The notes: a model not told the origin generated them from the sequence alone. DNA of 64,000 nt from Phocicoccus schoeneichii (GCF_014635565.1 NZ_BMDB01000001.1:907533-971532); one strand, 5' to 3'. Numbered from the stretch's first letter, positions 48,438 to 58,119 are shown. Numbers and translations are program-made.

Positions 48438-49070
48438 CGCTTCTGCCTCCGCTTGGCGGATTGCTTCGATATAATGTTGTGGTTCACGTGCTCCGTTTAA
48501 GGCATGAGAATTGTTAAAGATAAAGAAAGGTACACCTTGAATACCAAGCACGTATGCATAGTTTTCATCAGCAATGACTTCTTCTGTATATAATGAAGAG
48601 TCTTCTAACATCTCACGTGTTTTTTCAGCTTCTAATCCATTCTTTGACGCTACTTCTACTAACGTATCATGGTCAGCTAAGTTTTTGTTTTCAGTGAAAT
48701 GTGCATAATAAAGCGCGTCTAGAAGCGTCTGTTCACGTCCAGATTCTGCTGCATACTTAATTAAGCGATGTGCATCGCGTGTGTTTGACGGAATAACGTC
48801 ATCTAAATTTAGTGTAATTCCTACTTTTTCAGCATTAGAAATCAGCGACTTGTTGTTTTCTTTGATCGCTTCTTCAGTGCTCTGATATCTTTCAGCAAGC
48901 ATTTCATATAGGGACTTCGTCGGGTATTTCTCCGCCTGATTATCTAATTCAAAACTTTTATATTTCACATTGAAATTCTCTTCACCAAGTTCTTTTAACG
49001 CCGTTTCTAAATTGCGTTTCCCGATATAGCAAAACGGGCATGATGTATCTAAATAAACTTCAATATCCAT
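48432..49070 (-). CDS. DsbA/FrnE-family thioredoxin-fold oxidoreductase
   Basis: 212 residues from ATG 49070 (MDIEVYLDT), with AGGAAG 8 nt upstream. The active-site motif is CPFC (residues 12-15), followed by a helical insert and IQGVPFFIF with the cis-proline near residue 180. No signal peptide is seen, so it acts in the cytoplasm, like FrnE and YwbO proteins. It is probably a disulfide oxidoreductase or isomerase. Monocistronic. Confidence 0.88.
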   Translation of the reverse strand: MDIEVYLDTSCPFCYIGKRNLETALKELGEENFNVKYKSFELDNQAEKYPTKSLYEMLAERYQSTEEAIKENNKSLISNAEKVGITLNLDDVIPSNTRDAHRLIKYAAESGREQTLLDALYYAHFTENKNLADHDTLVEVASKNGLEAEKTREMLEDSSLYTEEVIADENYAYVLGIQGVPFFIFNNSHALNGAREPQHYIEAIRQAEAEAK

Positions 49071-49116
49071 AACAGACACTTCCTCTTTATTCGTTACACA
49101 TAGTGTACCAAATTTT

Positions 49117-50142
49117 TTAGTTAATTAACGATTTGAAGACTGCTTCCGCACTTAAATCGTCTTGCAATTTAATGCGTCCCTGACCCTTCCATAAAGATAA
49201 AAACCCAGTCTCTTTTTGTAATCCCGCTTCCTTTCGGATTGGCGATGTCAATTGATTTTGAAGGGGGTAATCCGGAAGTTCATCTTCATATGACTTCATT
49301 TCTTCTATAAATATGTTGTTGATGCCACGCGCTGTTTTGCCACTAAACACTTTTGTGAGTACTGTGTGATCTATTTCTTTTGTCATCAATTGTTTATGAG
49401 TTGTTGGTGCGAGACTTTCGTTTGTATTTAAGAAAAGACTTCCGATTTGCACACCCTGAGCTCCAAGCGCATGTGTAGCTTTGATGCCTCTTGAATCGAC
49501 GATGCCACCTGCTGCAATAACTGGGATGTTTAATTCATCCACAACTTCAGGGATGAATGCCATCAGTCCAATCATTGTGTCTTTATCGTTTGTGAAGTAT
49601 CCACGATGCCCACCGGCTTCGCTTCCTTGAAGGACAACGGCATCCATACCGTGCAGCTCGTTTAATAATGCTTCTTCTAAGTTTGTTGCTGTTCCGATGA
49701 GCGTAATGTTATGTGATTTTAATTTTTCGATTGTAGCTTTTGTTGGAATTCCAAATGTGAATGACACAATCGGAACGTTGTATTTGATGACTGTATCGAT
49801 TTTTTCATTGAAGTCTGTTGTTTCGTTGGTATCCGCGATTTTTAGGTCCTTGAGACCAAGTGCGGTTCTGTATGGCTCGAGCAGTGCTTTCGCGCGGGTA
49901 ATCTTGTTTTTATCTTTTGTAGGATTAGATGGTACGAAAAGATTCACAGCGAAAGGCTTGTCTGTGAGGTTATTCGTCTCGAGGATTTCTTGTTCGAGGG
50001 TTTCACTATTCATGTAGCCTGCCCCAATCGTACCGAGTCCACCTGCGTTAGAAATGGCTGCAGCGAGTGCGTGTCCTGAGACGTTCGCCATCCCGGCTTG
50101 TATGATTGGATATTTAACGTTGAGCAATGATTCTAACTTCAC
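49117..50142 (-). CDS. Nitronate monooxygenase/2-nitropropane dioxygenase family protein
   Basis: 341 residues of FMN-binding TIM-barrel type. It has IQAGMANVSGHALAAA at the N terminus, QGSEAGGHRG near residue 175 and PVIAAGGIVDSRG near 210. The same family includes the enoyl-ACP reductase FabK, which lacks the GSEAGGHRG form, so nitronate oxidation is the better guess. It is expressed alone from the minus strand. Confidence 0.82.
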   Translation of the reverse strand: MKLESLLNVKYPIIQAGMANVSGHALAAAISNAGGLGTIGAGYMNSETLEQEILETNNLTDKPFAVNLFVPSNPTKDKNKITRAKALLEPYRTALGLKDLKIADTNETTDFNEKIDTVIKYNVPIVSFTFGIPTKATIEKLKSHNITLIGTATNLEEALLNELHGMDAVVLQGSEAGGHRGYFTNDKDTMIGLMAFIPEVVDELNIPVIAAGGIVDSRGIKATHALGAQGVQIGSLFLNTNESLAPTTHKQLMTKEIDHTVLTKVFSGKTARGINNIFIEEMKSYEDELPDYPLQNQLTSPIRKEAGLQKETGFLSLWKGQGRIKLQDDLSAEAVFKSLIN

Positions 50143-50284
50143 ATAATCACTCCTTTATTTCATTATAACCGTAACTTTATCTTAAAACATTTTATATTAT
50201 TTACGTGAATTTTATAGTATAATAGTTAACTGCAAGGCTATCTAAAGTAACCTGCAATTATTTCTAGATAGGAGAAAATTAAAT

Positions 50285-51268
50285 ATGAAATACCGCGTAT
50301 TACTGTATTATCATTACGTAAAAATCGAGGATCCAGAAACATTTGCTGCGGAGCATTTGAAATTCTGTAAGGACCTCGGGCTAAAAGGAAGAATTTTAGT
50401 CGCACATGAAGGTATCAACGGTACTGTTTCAGGAGACTTTGAACAGACGGAACGATACATCGAATACATGAACACACATCCGAAATTTAAGGACATGCCG
50501 TTTAAAATCGACGAGGCAAATAATCATGCATTTAAAAAGATGCACTGTCGCCCACGTCCAGAGCTTGTTAACTTAAGTCTAGAAGAAGACATTGATCCAC
50601 ACGAAATCACTGGTGACTACTTAACACCAGAAGAGTGGTATGAAGCAATACAAGACGAAAACACAATCGTCCTAGACGTGCGTAACGACTATGAGTATGA
50701 AGTTGGCCACTTTAGAGGCGCAATCAAACCAGACGTTACAACATTCAGAGATACACCAGAATGGGTATTACAAAACAAAGAATTATTCGAAGGAAAACGT
50801 GTGCTCACTTACTGCACAGGCGGAATCCGTTGCGAAAAATTCTCAGGCTGGTTAAAACGTGAAGGCATCGGTGAAAACGTCGGGCAACTCCACGGAGGGA
50901 TCGCAACTTACGCGAAGAACCCAGCATCACAAGGACAACTCTGGGACGGTAAAATGTACGTCTTCGACGAAAGACTTACAGTACCAATCAACCAAGTAAA
51001 CCCAACAGTAGTTGGAAAAGACTACTACGACGGGACACCATGTGAACGCTATGTTAACTGCGCAAACCCAGAATGTAACGCACAGATTCTGTGCTCAGAA
51101 GAAAACCAAGACAAACACCTTGGCGCATGCTCAATGGAATGTGCAGAACACCCAAGAAACAGATATATTATGAAATACAACCTACCACAAGACATTGTTG
51201 AAGAACGCTTAGAAGCAATGAGAAACAGCGACTTCGCAAACTTAGAGCAGGTAGGACCAAGAAAATAA
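50285..51268 (+). CDS. trhO: tRNA uridine(34) hydroxylase TrhO (rhodanese family)
   Basis: 327 residues. The order is an N-terminal domain (1-95), a rhodanese domain with the active-site loop [10 protein letters not shown] (about residues 178-187), and a C-terminal zinc-like cluster rich in Cys ([25 protein letters not shown]). TrhO/YceA makes 5-hydroxyuridine at the tRNA wobble base. AGGAGA precedes the ATG and TATAAT lies upstream at about 50217. A terminator follows. Confidence 0.92.
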   Translation: MKYRVLLYYHYVKIEDPETFAAEHLKFCKDLGLKGRILVAHEGINGTVSGDFEQTERYIEYMNTHPKFKDMPFKIDEANNHAFKKMHCRPRPELVNLSLEEDIDPHEITGDYLTPEEWYEAIQDENTIVLDVRNDYEYEVGHFRGAIKPDVTTFRDTPEWVLQNKELFEGKRVLTYCTGGIRCEKFSGWLKREGIGENVGQLHGGIATYAKNPASQGQLWDGKMYVFDERLTVPINQVNPTVVGKDYYDGTPCERYVNCANPECNAQILCSEENQDKHLGACSMECAEHPRNRYIMKYNLPQDIVEERLEAMRNSDFANLEQVGPRK

Positions 51269-51282
51269 ATGTTATAAATATT

Positions 51283-51323
51283 AACTCCTAATCACTTATA
51301 CTGAAGTGCTTAGGAGTTTTGTT
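51283..51323 (+). terminator. Terminator of trhO
   Basis: AACTCCTAATCACT pairs with AGTGCTTAGGAGTT with one mismatch and is followed by TTGTTGTT on the plus strand. Confidence 0.85.
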
Positions 51324-51380
51324 GTTAACTAATGTTCTATAGTGTATATTATTGTTAACTAAATAAATTGAGGTGACACT

Positions 51381-52307
51381 ATGTTAAAACTCCCTACTAA
51401 ATCCTCTTTACTCAAACAACTTGAATCTGCACAGCTCAGAACTCCCCTAACTTCCCCTCAGTCCAATCAACTCATTCGAGAATCCTCTGGTTATGAAGGT
51501 GAATGTGTTTTATCTCAACACTTTGTAGAAAATTTGAACGTCGAGTACATTGCACTTTACGACTTGCATTTGGAAGAAAACCAAAAGGAATTCCAAATCG
51601 ACTGTTTATTGATTCTCCAAGATGAAATATATGTGATTGAAGTCAAACATTTCCGCGGTGAATATGAGATTGTGTGAGATGACTGGCGAAACGTCCATAA
51701 CGGATTTTTAATCGAAACACCTCTTGTTCAACTGAACCGTGCGAAACGATTATTTGAGAACTTGCTAAAAAAGATGCAGGTGAACTTGAAAGTGAACGAG
51801 GTTTTAATCTTAACTAATGAAGAATTTATATTATTCAAATCTGATCACAGCAAAAATGTCATTATGAGACAACAATTACGCCGGTTCGTTAACCAATTGA
51901 ACTCCCGTCATTCCCATCTTTCTGACTGGCATGTCAACGTCTCTGAAAAACTGATCTCCCGACATATCATTGAATCGAATTATCAACAGAAGCTAGAATT
52001 CGACTTTGAATTAATGAAAAAAGGTATGCGTTGTGATGAGTGTGATGGGTGGTTAGGTACAACTAGAAAATACAGTAGAAAAAATCTATACTGCCTGTCT
52101 TGCGAATCAAAAGTTGATCTCGAAACTGCTGTTTTGAAGTGTATTAATGAGTATCAATTACTGTTCCCGAAAAGAAAAATCACTGTAAACACTATCTTTG
52201 AATGGTCAGGAGAGTGTGTCTCTTGTCATATGATACGTAAAGTACTTAATAAATATTATATTCCTGTTGGAACTACAAAAGGAAAGTACTATTTACCTAT
52301 AGACTAA
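51381..52307 (+). pseudogene. NERD-domain protein gene interrupted by an in-frame TGA
   Basis: One frame runs from ATG 51381 (GAGGTGA upstream) to a TAA at 52307, with a single TGA at 51675-51677 (codon 99 of 309). Before the stop, a nuclease-related domain is visible (EFQIDCLLILQDEIYVIEVKHF). After it the frame continues with DDWRNVHNGFLIETPLVQL, and it ends in a zinc ribbon (CDECDGWL and LYCLSCESK). A Trp-to-stop change is likely, since GAGATTGTGTGAGATGAC needs only TGG at that codon. The 51-bp repeat array begins 23 nt downstream. Confidence 0.8.
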
Positions 52308-52330
52308 TTATTTTAATGAAATTTTATTTT

Positions 52331-52853
52331 TATCTTTGAGATAGCAGATAAATCCTGTTCCTATATAGAAGATAAGTCCGTTATCTTTGAGATAGCACAC
52401 AAACCCTACTCCTATATAGAAGAAAAGTCCGTTTTCTTTGAGATAGCTAACAAACTCTCCCCCTATATAGAAGAAAATCCAGTTATCTTTGAGATAGCAC
52501 ACAAGCCCTACTCCTATATAGAAGATAAGTCCGTTATCTTTGAGATAGCACACAAGCCCTCCCCCTATATAGAAGAAAATCCAGTTATCTTTGAGATAGC
52601 ACACAAACCCTCCCCCTATATAGAAGAAAAGCACGTTTTCTTTGAGATAGCTAACAAGCCCTCCCCCTATATAGAAGAAAATCCAGTTATCTTTGAGATA
52701 GCACACAAGCCCTCCCCCTATATAGAAGAAAAGCACGTTTTCTTTGAGATAGCACACAAGCCCTCCCACTATATAGAAGAAAAGCCAGTTATCTTTGAGA
52801 TAGCTACCAAACCCTCCCCCTATATAGAAGAAAAGTCCATTTTCTTTGAGATA
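52331..52853. repeat. Tandem array of ten 51-bp units plus a partial unit (array 2)
   Basis: Units start at 52331 and then every 51 bp to 52790, with a fragment from 52841. A typical unit begins TATCTTTGAGATAGC or TTTCTTTGAGATAGC, has a linker of the type ACACAAGCCCTCCC, then CTATATAGAAGAAAA and a 5-nt loop such as GTCCG, GCACG or TCCAG. Across each junction the arms read either AAGATAA/TTATCTT or AAGAAAA/TTTTCTT. Six of ten junctions keep perfect pairing and four have a single A.A mismatch. Both strands have one open frame with a 17-residue period, but no ribosome site precedes the minus-strand ATG at 52862. Same family as array 1. Confidence 0.92.
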
Positions 52854-52961
52854 CTCGTTCATAACTAGTAGTTATTAAAAGATTACCACCCACTCCTCTT
52901 CGTGAGATGCGACAGCGAGCATTTCCTACATTCGCTCGCGAGCCACAGCATCCACAAACAT

Positions 52962-52996
52962 AAAAAACCTCACCGACCGCATGGTCTGTGAGGTTT
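52962..52996 (-). terminator. Terminator of the subtilase gene
   Basis: On the minus strand AAACCTCACAGACC pairs with GGTCGGTGAGGTTT (one mismatch), followed by T run. It lies 12 nt after the protease stop at 53008. The stretch 52863-52961 holds no supported gene. Confidence 0.9.
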
Positions 52997-53007
52997 CATC
53001 TTAAATA

Positions 53008-56000
53008 TTATTGTGAGATGACTGCGTAGCTACCGAAGTTTACGTCTTTAACAATCAGTTGGCCTTTCTTTTTATCGAATAAGCCGTTTCCTTTAACAAC
53101 TTTTCCGCTGTCCACGAATAGGACGTTGTATTTGTTGCCTGTTGCTGGAAGTCCGACGCTAAAGTTTGAAAGTGCAACTTCAGTGACTTCTCCGTTCACT
53201 TCTCCTGTTGCTATAACTGTGAATACATCAGATACGTACTCGTCAGCCACGTGCGTAAGGTTGAATGTTACAGAGTCTAATCCCTGCAATTCTTTAAAGT
53301 GGTTTGGAGATAAAATCACGCTGTACCCATCAACATCAAGTACAAATGATTTGTTGTGTTTCATGCCTGCAAGTGCATCAATCACATCTTTGTTTGCTTT
53401 TACATCTACTGATCCGTCAACTACCGCTTCAGCTGGAACTTTTGCAACGACTGTTTTATCTTTTCCTGCGATTGCCGCATGTAAGTCTGCAAGTTTAAGT
53501 TCGTAAGCGTCAGAAACCGGTTCTTCTGGTTCTTCCGGTTCTTCTGGTTCTTCCGGCTCTTCAGGATCTTCTGGTAATTCTTCAAGACCTTCTACAATCG
53601 TACCTTCATCGAAGTTAACTGTGTATTCATAAGTTGCGCCGTTTCCAGCTGCATCTTGGAATTCAAGCACGAAGTGTTTAACGCCAGTTACGTCTTTGAA
53701 GTCCACATTAGTTGAACCATCATTCGCGATACTCACGAATCCTTCAGACAGTGTTTCTTCATCTGATAATGTGTACTTACCTTTAACGAAGATATTCGGA
53801 TCGTAATCTAAGTTGTACATCGTTGCTAGTTGCTCGCGAACGTTGAAGTATAGGTCATCGATAGTAAGGTTTACAGTCGTGTCAGTTACGCTGATGTCTT
53901 CAATCTTAGTTGCTTCACGTTTAATAAAGATTGGGCCATCGTAGTCACTGCTGTTCTCTGAACCAGAGTATACGCTGAATGCATCTACTGTATAAACACC
54001 GTCAGCAACTTCGCCTGGTACACGCACCCCATCTTCGATGTTGTACATTGTGCCATCTACTTTAAGTTCGTGATTACCTTCAAGTCCCATTTCAAATGCG
54101 ATTGTACCTACATATCCGTCACCATTAGACCCAGCGTCAGGATTTAATAGATCGTAGTAATCGAAGATTGTCATATCTTGTTTGCCGCCGAATACTGTTG
54201 TAAGTAATGTTTGATCGAGTACACCATCACCGTTCGGTGAGATATGGTAGTCATTAAGTCCGATAGACTCAATTCCTTTTACCACTTCTTTGCCAAGTAA
54301 TGCTGCATAAGGAATTTGGTAATTGCCTTGGTCACTTGTCACATTGATGTAACCTTGAACTTCAGTTCCTGGTGTAATACCTTCAGGAACAGAAATCGTA
54401 AAGTCTACTGTTGCTGTGCCGTCAGTTGTTACACTGCTCACGCTTGGTGTAATCGTCACGCCATCAGCCCCAACAAGTGGCATCACCTCAAAGTTATAAG
54501 TTGTGCTAGCGCCTGAACGGTTTTCAATTAGTAATTCTTTAGTTGTATCTTTGCCAAGTGAAATTACGCCAAATGACATTGTTCCACGAGTATGAAGATT
54601 AGAAACGCCGTCCATAGTTGTTTCATGCTCAACTTTAAGTAGTGTATCTGTAGTTGCTGCACGGTATGGATCTACGAGACCCGCACCTTGCGCGAATACA
54701 TCAAATTTGCTCGTATCTAAAAGTTTTGCTGTGTTTGATAATGCTGATTTAACATCGAATGCATCGTAATCAGGGTTTAATTCTAAGATTAAAGCACTGA
54801 TCGCAGTGATGTGTGGTGTCGCCATTGATGTTCCTGTGTACTGTGCATATGCGTAAGTGTAATCCATTTCTGGATCAAACTCTTCGAATACAGGAACGGT
54901 TGAAAGAATGTTTGTTCCTGGAGCTGATACGTCAGGTTTGATATCAAAGTTAGGTTTTGATGGACCTCTTGATGATGAATCATTGACATTGTCACCTGCA
55001 ACAACTTCTGAGTTGAATGCACGGTAATCTATCGTACCGGTACCATCATTTTTCTCGATTGCTTCTTTGAATGCTTTACCGTCAGTGAAGCTTAAATCTA
55101 GAGTCGGTAGATAGTCAAATGCTTGCCCTAAGAATGCACCGTAAGGACCTGGTGAACCAGAACCTGATTCAGAGTTATAGATGATTGCACCTTTTGCTCC
55201 TGCGTCTCTTGCATTCCAAACTTTTTCAACGAATGCAATATCTCCACGTTGAATAAGTGCAATTTTTTCTTTAACATCCACGCCTTCAAAATCTTTGACA
55301 TCACCCACGCCTGGAACAACGACAACATCTTCAGTGTCGTTAAGTTGATCTTCAGGTTTTTCACCAAGAGTGAATGTCATGAATAATACATCATTTAATT
55401 CTTTCTCATAGTCCCCTGCTTTAAGTGTGACATCTCCGTACCAATGTTCTTCAGGTAATGTTGTGTTACCTACACTGATACCAATCGCACCAGAGGCTGG
55501 GCCACCAACTGTTGAACGATTTGGACCAGAGTTACCTGTAGCTGAAACTGCTACAGTTCCAAGTAACATTGCGTTGTTTACTGCGAATGAGTTCGCTTGT
55601 GCTTCGTCAGGTGATGTGTTGCCTAATGAAAGGTTGATGACATCCATGCCATCTTTCACAGCATCTTCAATTCCGCCTACGATCCAGTTAGTGCGTCCGC
55701 TTCCGTACGCACCCAGAACTCTGTACGCATAAAGCTCTACATTAGGGGAGATACCTATTACGCCGAAGTTCCCTTTATTTTGAGCTGCGATTGTACCTGC
55801 TACGTGTGTACCATGAGTTGTGTAATACTCACTACCATTCGCATTAACTTCTGGTAAGTGTGACGGACGCTCTGATGGTGCAGTTTCATATGGATCATCT
55901 GCTGCACGAGCATTTAGATAGTCCGCACCATTTGCATAGTTACGTCCACCTTTGTAAATGTCTTTAAGATCAGGGTGATTATAGTCGATACCTGTATCGA

Positions 56001-56694
56001 GGACTCCGACTTTAATGCCTTCACCTTTATTACCGATTTCCCAAACTTTATCAATACCTAAGTGAGAAATACTAGGGATATATGGATTTGAGATTGCTTC
56101 TTCTGCAACACTATCACTCATATCTCCTACAAAATTTTCTGTAATCTCAGGATCTAGTGTCACAAGCTGATCTTCTTCTACAAGAGCAACCTCTGGAAGT
56201 TCGATTAACTTATGTAAATCTTTTGCATCAACTGTCATCGCTTCTGCGTTGATGACTAAGTTAAATTTACGAATTTTATTTGCGTTAATATTTTTTAAAC
56301 GCATACTTTTTTCGGCTTGCAATTGTTGCTTTTCAATCTTTTGACGCACTTTGTCTGCGTCTAGGTTAGACCATTTTTTACCTTGTGATTCTGAGATACC
56401 TTTTGATAGACCAACTGATGGTTCTCTATAATGAACAATGACGTTCACTTTACCCGTTCTATCTTCTAATTCTTCAGATAGAGTCGCCGGGCCATTTAAA
56501 ACCTCAAGCTGATCTTCTACTATCAGTTGTTTTTCGATATCTTTCTCGCTCAATTTCACTTCATGTTTTAGATCGAGTTTAGATTTGCTATCTAACGAAT
56601 CAAACTCTGATGCAGAAACCATTGGTGATAATGAGCCAATCACAACCAGTAGTACTGTTAGCATGATAAACACACGTTTTAAGGTGTTGTTCAT
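53008..56694 (-). CDS. Large secreted subtilisin-like serine protease (S8, Vpr/C5a-peptidase-like)
   Basis: 1228 residues from ATG 56694 (MNNTLKRVF), with GGGAGG 9 nt upstream. The order is a signal peptide (about 1-30), an I9-type propeptide (about 70-170), and the catalytic domain with Asp in LDTGIDYNHPDL (about 231), His in HGTHVAGTI (about 295) and Ser in GTSMATPH (about 622). A PA domain is inserted between His and Ser (about 420-520). Fn3-like domains follow, then a linker of repeated EEP units (about 1050), and a C-terminal domain of about 165 residues. There is no LPXTG anchor. It would be exported and act at the cell surface or in the medium. Confidence 0.9.
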   Translation of the reverse strand: MNNTLKRVFIMLTVLLVVIGSLSPMVSASEFDSLDSKSKLDLKHEVKLSEKDIEKQLIVEDQLEVLNGPATLSEELEDRTGKVNVIVHYREPSVGLSKGISESQGKKWSNLDADKVRQKIEKQQLQAEKSMRLKNINANKIRKFNLVINAEAMTVDAKDLHKLIELPEVALVEEDQLVTLDPEITENFVGDMSDSVAEEAISNPYIPSISHLGIDKVWEIGNKGEGIKVGVLDTGIDYNHPDLKDIYKGGRNYANGADYLNARAADDPYETAPSERPSHLPEVNANGSEYYTTHGTHVAGTIAAQNKGNFGVIGISPNVELYAYRVLGAYGSGRTNWIVGGIEDAVKDGMDVINLSLGNTSPDEAQANSFAVNNAMLLGTVAVSATGNSGPNRSTVGGPASGAIGISVGNTTLPEEHWYGDVTLKAGDYEKELNDVLFMTFTLGEKPEDQLNDTEDVVVVPGVGDVKDFEGVDVKEKIALIQRGDIAFVEKVWNARDAGAKGAIIYNSESGSGSPGPYGAFLGQAFDYLPTLDLSFTDGKAFKEAIEKNDGTGTIDYRAFNSEVVAGDNVNDSSSRGPSKPNFDIKPDVSAPGTNILSTVPVFEEFDPEMDYTYAYAQYTGTSMATPHITAISALILELNPDYDAFDVKSALSNTAKLLDTSKFDVFAQGAGLVDPYRAATTDTLLKVEHETTMDGVSNLHTRGTMSFGVISLGKDTTKELLIENRSGASTTYNFEVMPLVGADGVTITPSVSSVTTDGTATVDFTISVPEGITPGTEVQGYINVTSDQGNYQIPYAALLGKEVVKGIESIGLNDYHISPNGDGVLDQTLLTTVFGGKQDMTIFDYYDLLNPDAGSNGDGYVGTIAFEMGLEGNHELKVDGTMYNIEDGVRVPGEVADGVYTVDAFSVYSGSENSSDYDGPIFIKREATKIEDISVTDTTVNLTIDDLYFNVREQLATMYNLDYDPNIFVKGKYTLSDEETLSEGFVSIANDGSTNVDFKDVTGVKHFVLEFQDAAGNGATYEYTVNFDEGTIVEGLEELPEDPEEPEEPEEPEEPEEPVSDAYELKLADLHAAIAGKDKTVVAKVPAEAVVDGSVDVKANKDVIDALAGMKHNKSFVLDVDGYSVILSPNHFKELQGLDSVTFNLTHVADEYVSDVFTVIATGEVNGEVTEVALSNFSVGLPATGNKYNVLFVDSGKVVKGNGLFDKKKGQLIVKDVNFGSYAVISQ

Positions 56695-56731
56695 TGTGCA
56701 ATTCCTCCCTTGCTTGATTGAACTTATTTTC

Positions 56732-56772
56732 AACTATTAGCGCTTCCAAATTTCAGAAAATTACTAATAGTT
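56732..56772 (-). promoter_or_regulatory. Inverted repeat in the 5' leader of the protease gene
   Basis: AACTATTAG (56732-56740) and CTAATAGTT (56764-56772) are perfect 9-bp inverted copies with a 23-nt loop. They lie between the promoter and the Shine-Dalgarno, so they would form a hairpin in the mRNA leader or be an operator. Confidence 0.45.
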
Positions 56773-56779
56773 AATCCTA

Positions 56780-56808
56780 ATTGTACTCAATATGCAAACA
56801 ATAAACAA
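56780..56808 (-). promoter_or_regulatory. Promoter of the subtilase gene
   Basis: On the minus strand TTGTTT (56808-56803) and TACAAT (56785-56780) are spaced by 17 nt. The start site would be near 56773, at the edge of the inverted repeat. Confidence 0.5.
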
Positions 56809-56842
56809 TACTTATTGCGACGAAAACCGAAGTAATTTTAGA

Positions 56843-56880
56843 TAAAAATAAAAATGTAAGGGGTTACACCCCTTACATTT
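56843..56880 (-). terminator. Terminator of the LysM-NlpC/P60 gene
   Basis: AAATGTAAGGGG and CCCCTTACATTT form a perfect 12-bp stem with a 5-nt loop. TTTTTATTTTTA follows on the minus strand. Confidence 0.9.
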
Positions 56881-56908
56881 TACTTAACATATATAAAATT
56901 ACTCTTTA

Positions 56909-57868
56909 TTAGTATCTGTAGTATCCGTCCACATGACCATGTACGTATGATACTGCTCTTAGTCCAACACCTTCAGATGGGTTAAGTGCATCTACCATCA
57001 TTCCATTACCTACGTATACACCTACGTGTGAGAAGTTGTTAAAGAAAACAAGATCTCCTGGTTGTGGGTGAGAGACTGGTGTACCTTGTGAAGCTTGTCC
57101 ATAAGTTGAACGTGCAATATTCTTACCTTTATAAGCCTTCATGAACTGCTGTGCAAATGCTGAGCAGTCTACTGCATATGAAGAGTTTCCACCGTAAACG
57201 TAAGATTTACCAGCAGCTAAATTCACAGCGATATTGTATGCATTTCCGTTAGCTGGAGTTGCTGCAGGTGTTTGTGTTTTTTCTTCATAAGAAACATTTT
57301 GAGTTTGAACTTGTTGTTGGGGTTGAGCCGCTTGTTGAGTTTGAACTTGTTGTTGTGGCTGTGATTGTTGTGCTGTTTGAGTTTGTGATTGATTTTGAGT
57401 GTTTACGTTGTATGAAACATCTTCTGATTTAGTTGTTTGTTGTGCTGCTTGATTATTTTGAACTTGTGCAGCTTCCACTTTAGGACCGTCTACTTTGAAC
57501 TTTTGTCCTGGGAAAATTAAGTCAGATGTTAAGTTGTTCCAAGTCATAATGTCTTGGTAAGAAACACCAAATTTTTGACCGATTTTGAAAAGTGTATCGC
57601 CTGATTGTACAGTGTATGTATCAGTGCTCACTTTCTTAGCAGGTGTAGCTTTTACTTCGCCTTCAGTTTCTAAAACGTCACCAGGGAAGATAAGGTTTGA
57701 ATCTAAATTATTTATTTTTTTAAGTTGATCTACTGTTGTATTTGCTTTTGATGCGATTGCCCAGAGCGTGTCTCCAGATTGCACCGTGTGTTCTGCTGCT
57801 TGTGTATGAGTTGCATAGGCACCTGATAAAATTGCTACAGATCCTAAAGTTACTAAACTTTTCTTCAT
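56909..57868 (-). CDS. LysM/NlpC-P60 cell-wall endopeptidase
   Basis: 319 residues. The order is a signal peptide (1-24, ending TQAAE), a first LysM (about 26-69), a second LysM (about 84-127), a linker rich in Gln, Thr and Ala (about 130-205), and an NlpC/P60 domain with DCSAF (Cys about 235) and SHVGVYVG (His about 279). The enzyme would be exported, bind peptidoglycan through LysM and cut stem peptides during growth or separation. GGAGG precedes the ATG. It is monocistronic. Confidence 0.9.
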   Translation of the reverse strand: MKKSLVTLGSVAILSGAYATHTQAAEHTVQSGDTLWAIASKANTTVDQLKKINNLDSNLIFPGDVLETEGEVKATPAKKVSTDTYTVQSGDTLFKIGQKFGVSYQDIMTWNNLTSDLIFPGQKFKVDGPKVEAAQVQNNQAAQQTTKSEDVSYNVNTQNQSQTQTAQQSQPQQQVQTQQAAQPQQQVQTQNVSYEEKTQTPAATPANGNAYNIAVNLAAGKSYVYGGNSSYAVDCSAFAQQFMKAYKGKNIARSTYGQASQGTPVSHPQPGDLVFFNNFSHVGVYVGNGMMVDALNPSEGVGLRAVSYVHGHVDGYYRY

Positions 57869-57994
57869 GAAAAATAATCCTCCAAATAATTCGTAATAAA
57901 TACGAGCTTTGAGTACTCTTTCCTCTAGCTATTCAATACTATAACACGTTTAAACATGTTTTTAGGCATTGTTATCGTATCGTAAAAATAAATA

Positions 57995-58026
57995 ACCCTT
58001 TGATAACAGTTTTGTCATCAAAGGGT
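57995..58026 (-). terminator. Terminator of the cdaA-cdaR-glmM operon
   Basis: ACCCTTTGAT and ATCAAAGGGT form a 10-bp stem with a 12-nt loop, and TTATTTATTTTT follows on the minus strand. It lies about 95 nt after the glmM stop. The rest of 57869-58119 shows the leader of the LysM gene and no further gene. Confidence 0.65.
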
Positions 58027-58119
58027 AATATAGTTACAGTACAAGTCAGAAAACATACTTTATTCATTGAATTCATGCACTTTGTTTAGTCATTGAGTTG
58101 TAATATATCAGATAAAAAC

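Noticed and set aside
52331..52853. CRISPR array
   Set aside because: Repeats are directly regular, but the intervening 14-nt stretches are nearly identical and too short to be spacers, and no cas genes are present.
52308..52862. Minus-strand 184-residue ORF made of 17-residue repeats (FYIGGGLVCYLK type)
   Set aside because: It follows from the repeat period. The ATG at 52862 lacks a ribosome site at usable distance, and the opposite strand has an equally open frame. I treat the array as a DNA or RNA element, with protein as a less likely alternative.
57930..57975. WalR site upstream of the LysM-NlpC/P60 gene
   Set aside because: Only one half-site (TGTTAT) fits; the second half and the spacing do not match the consensus.
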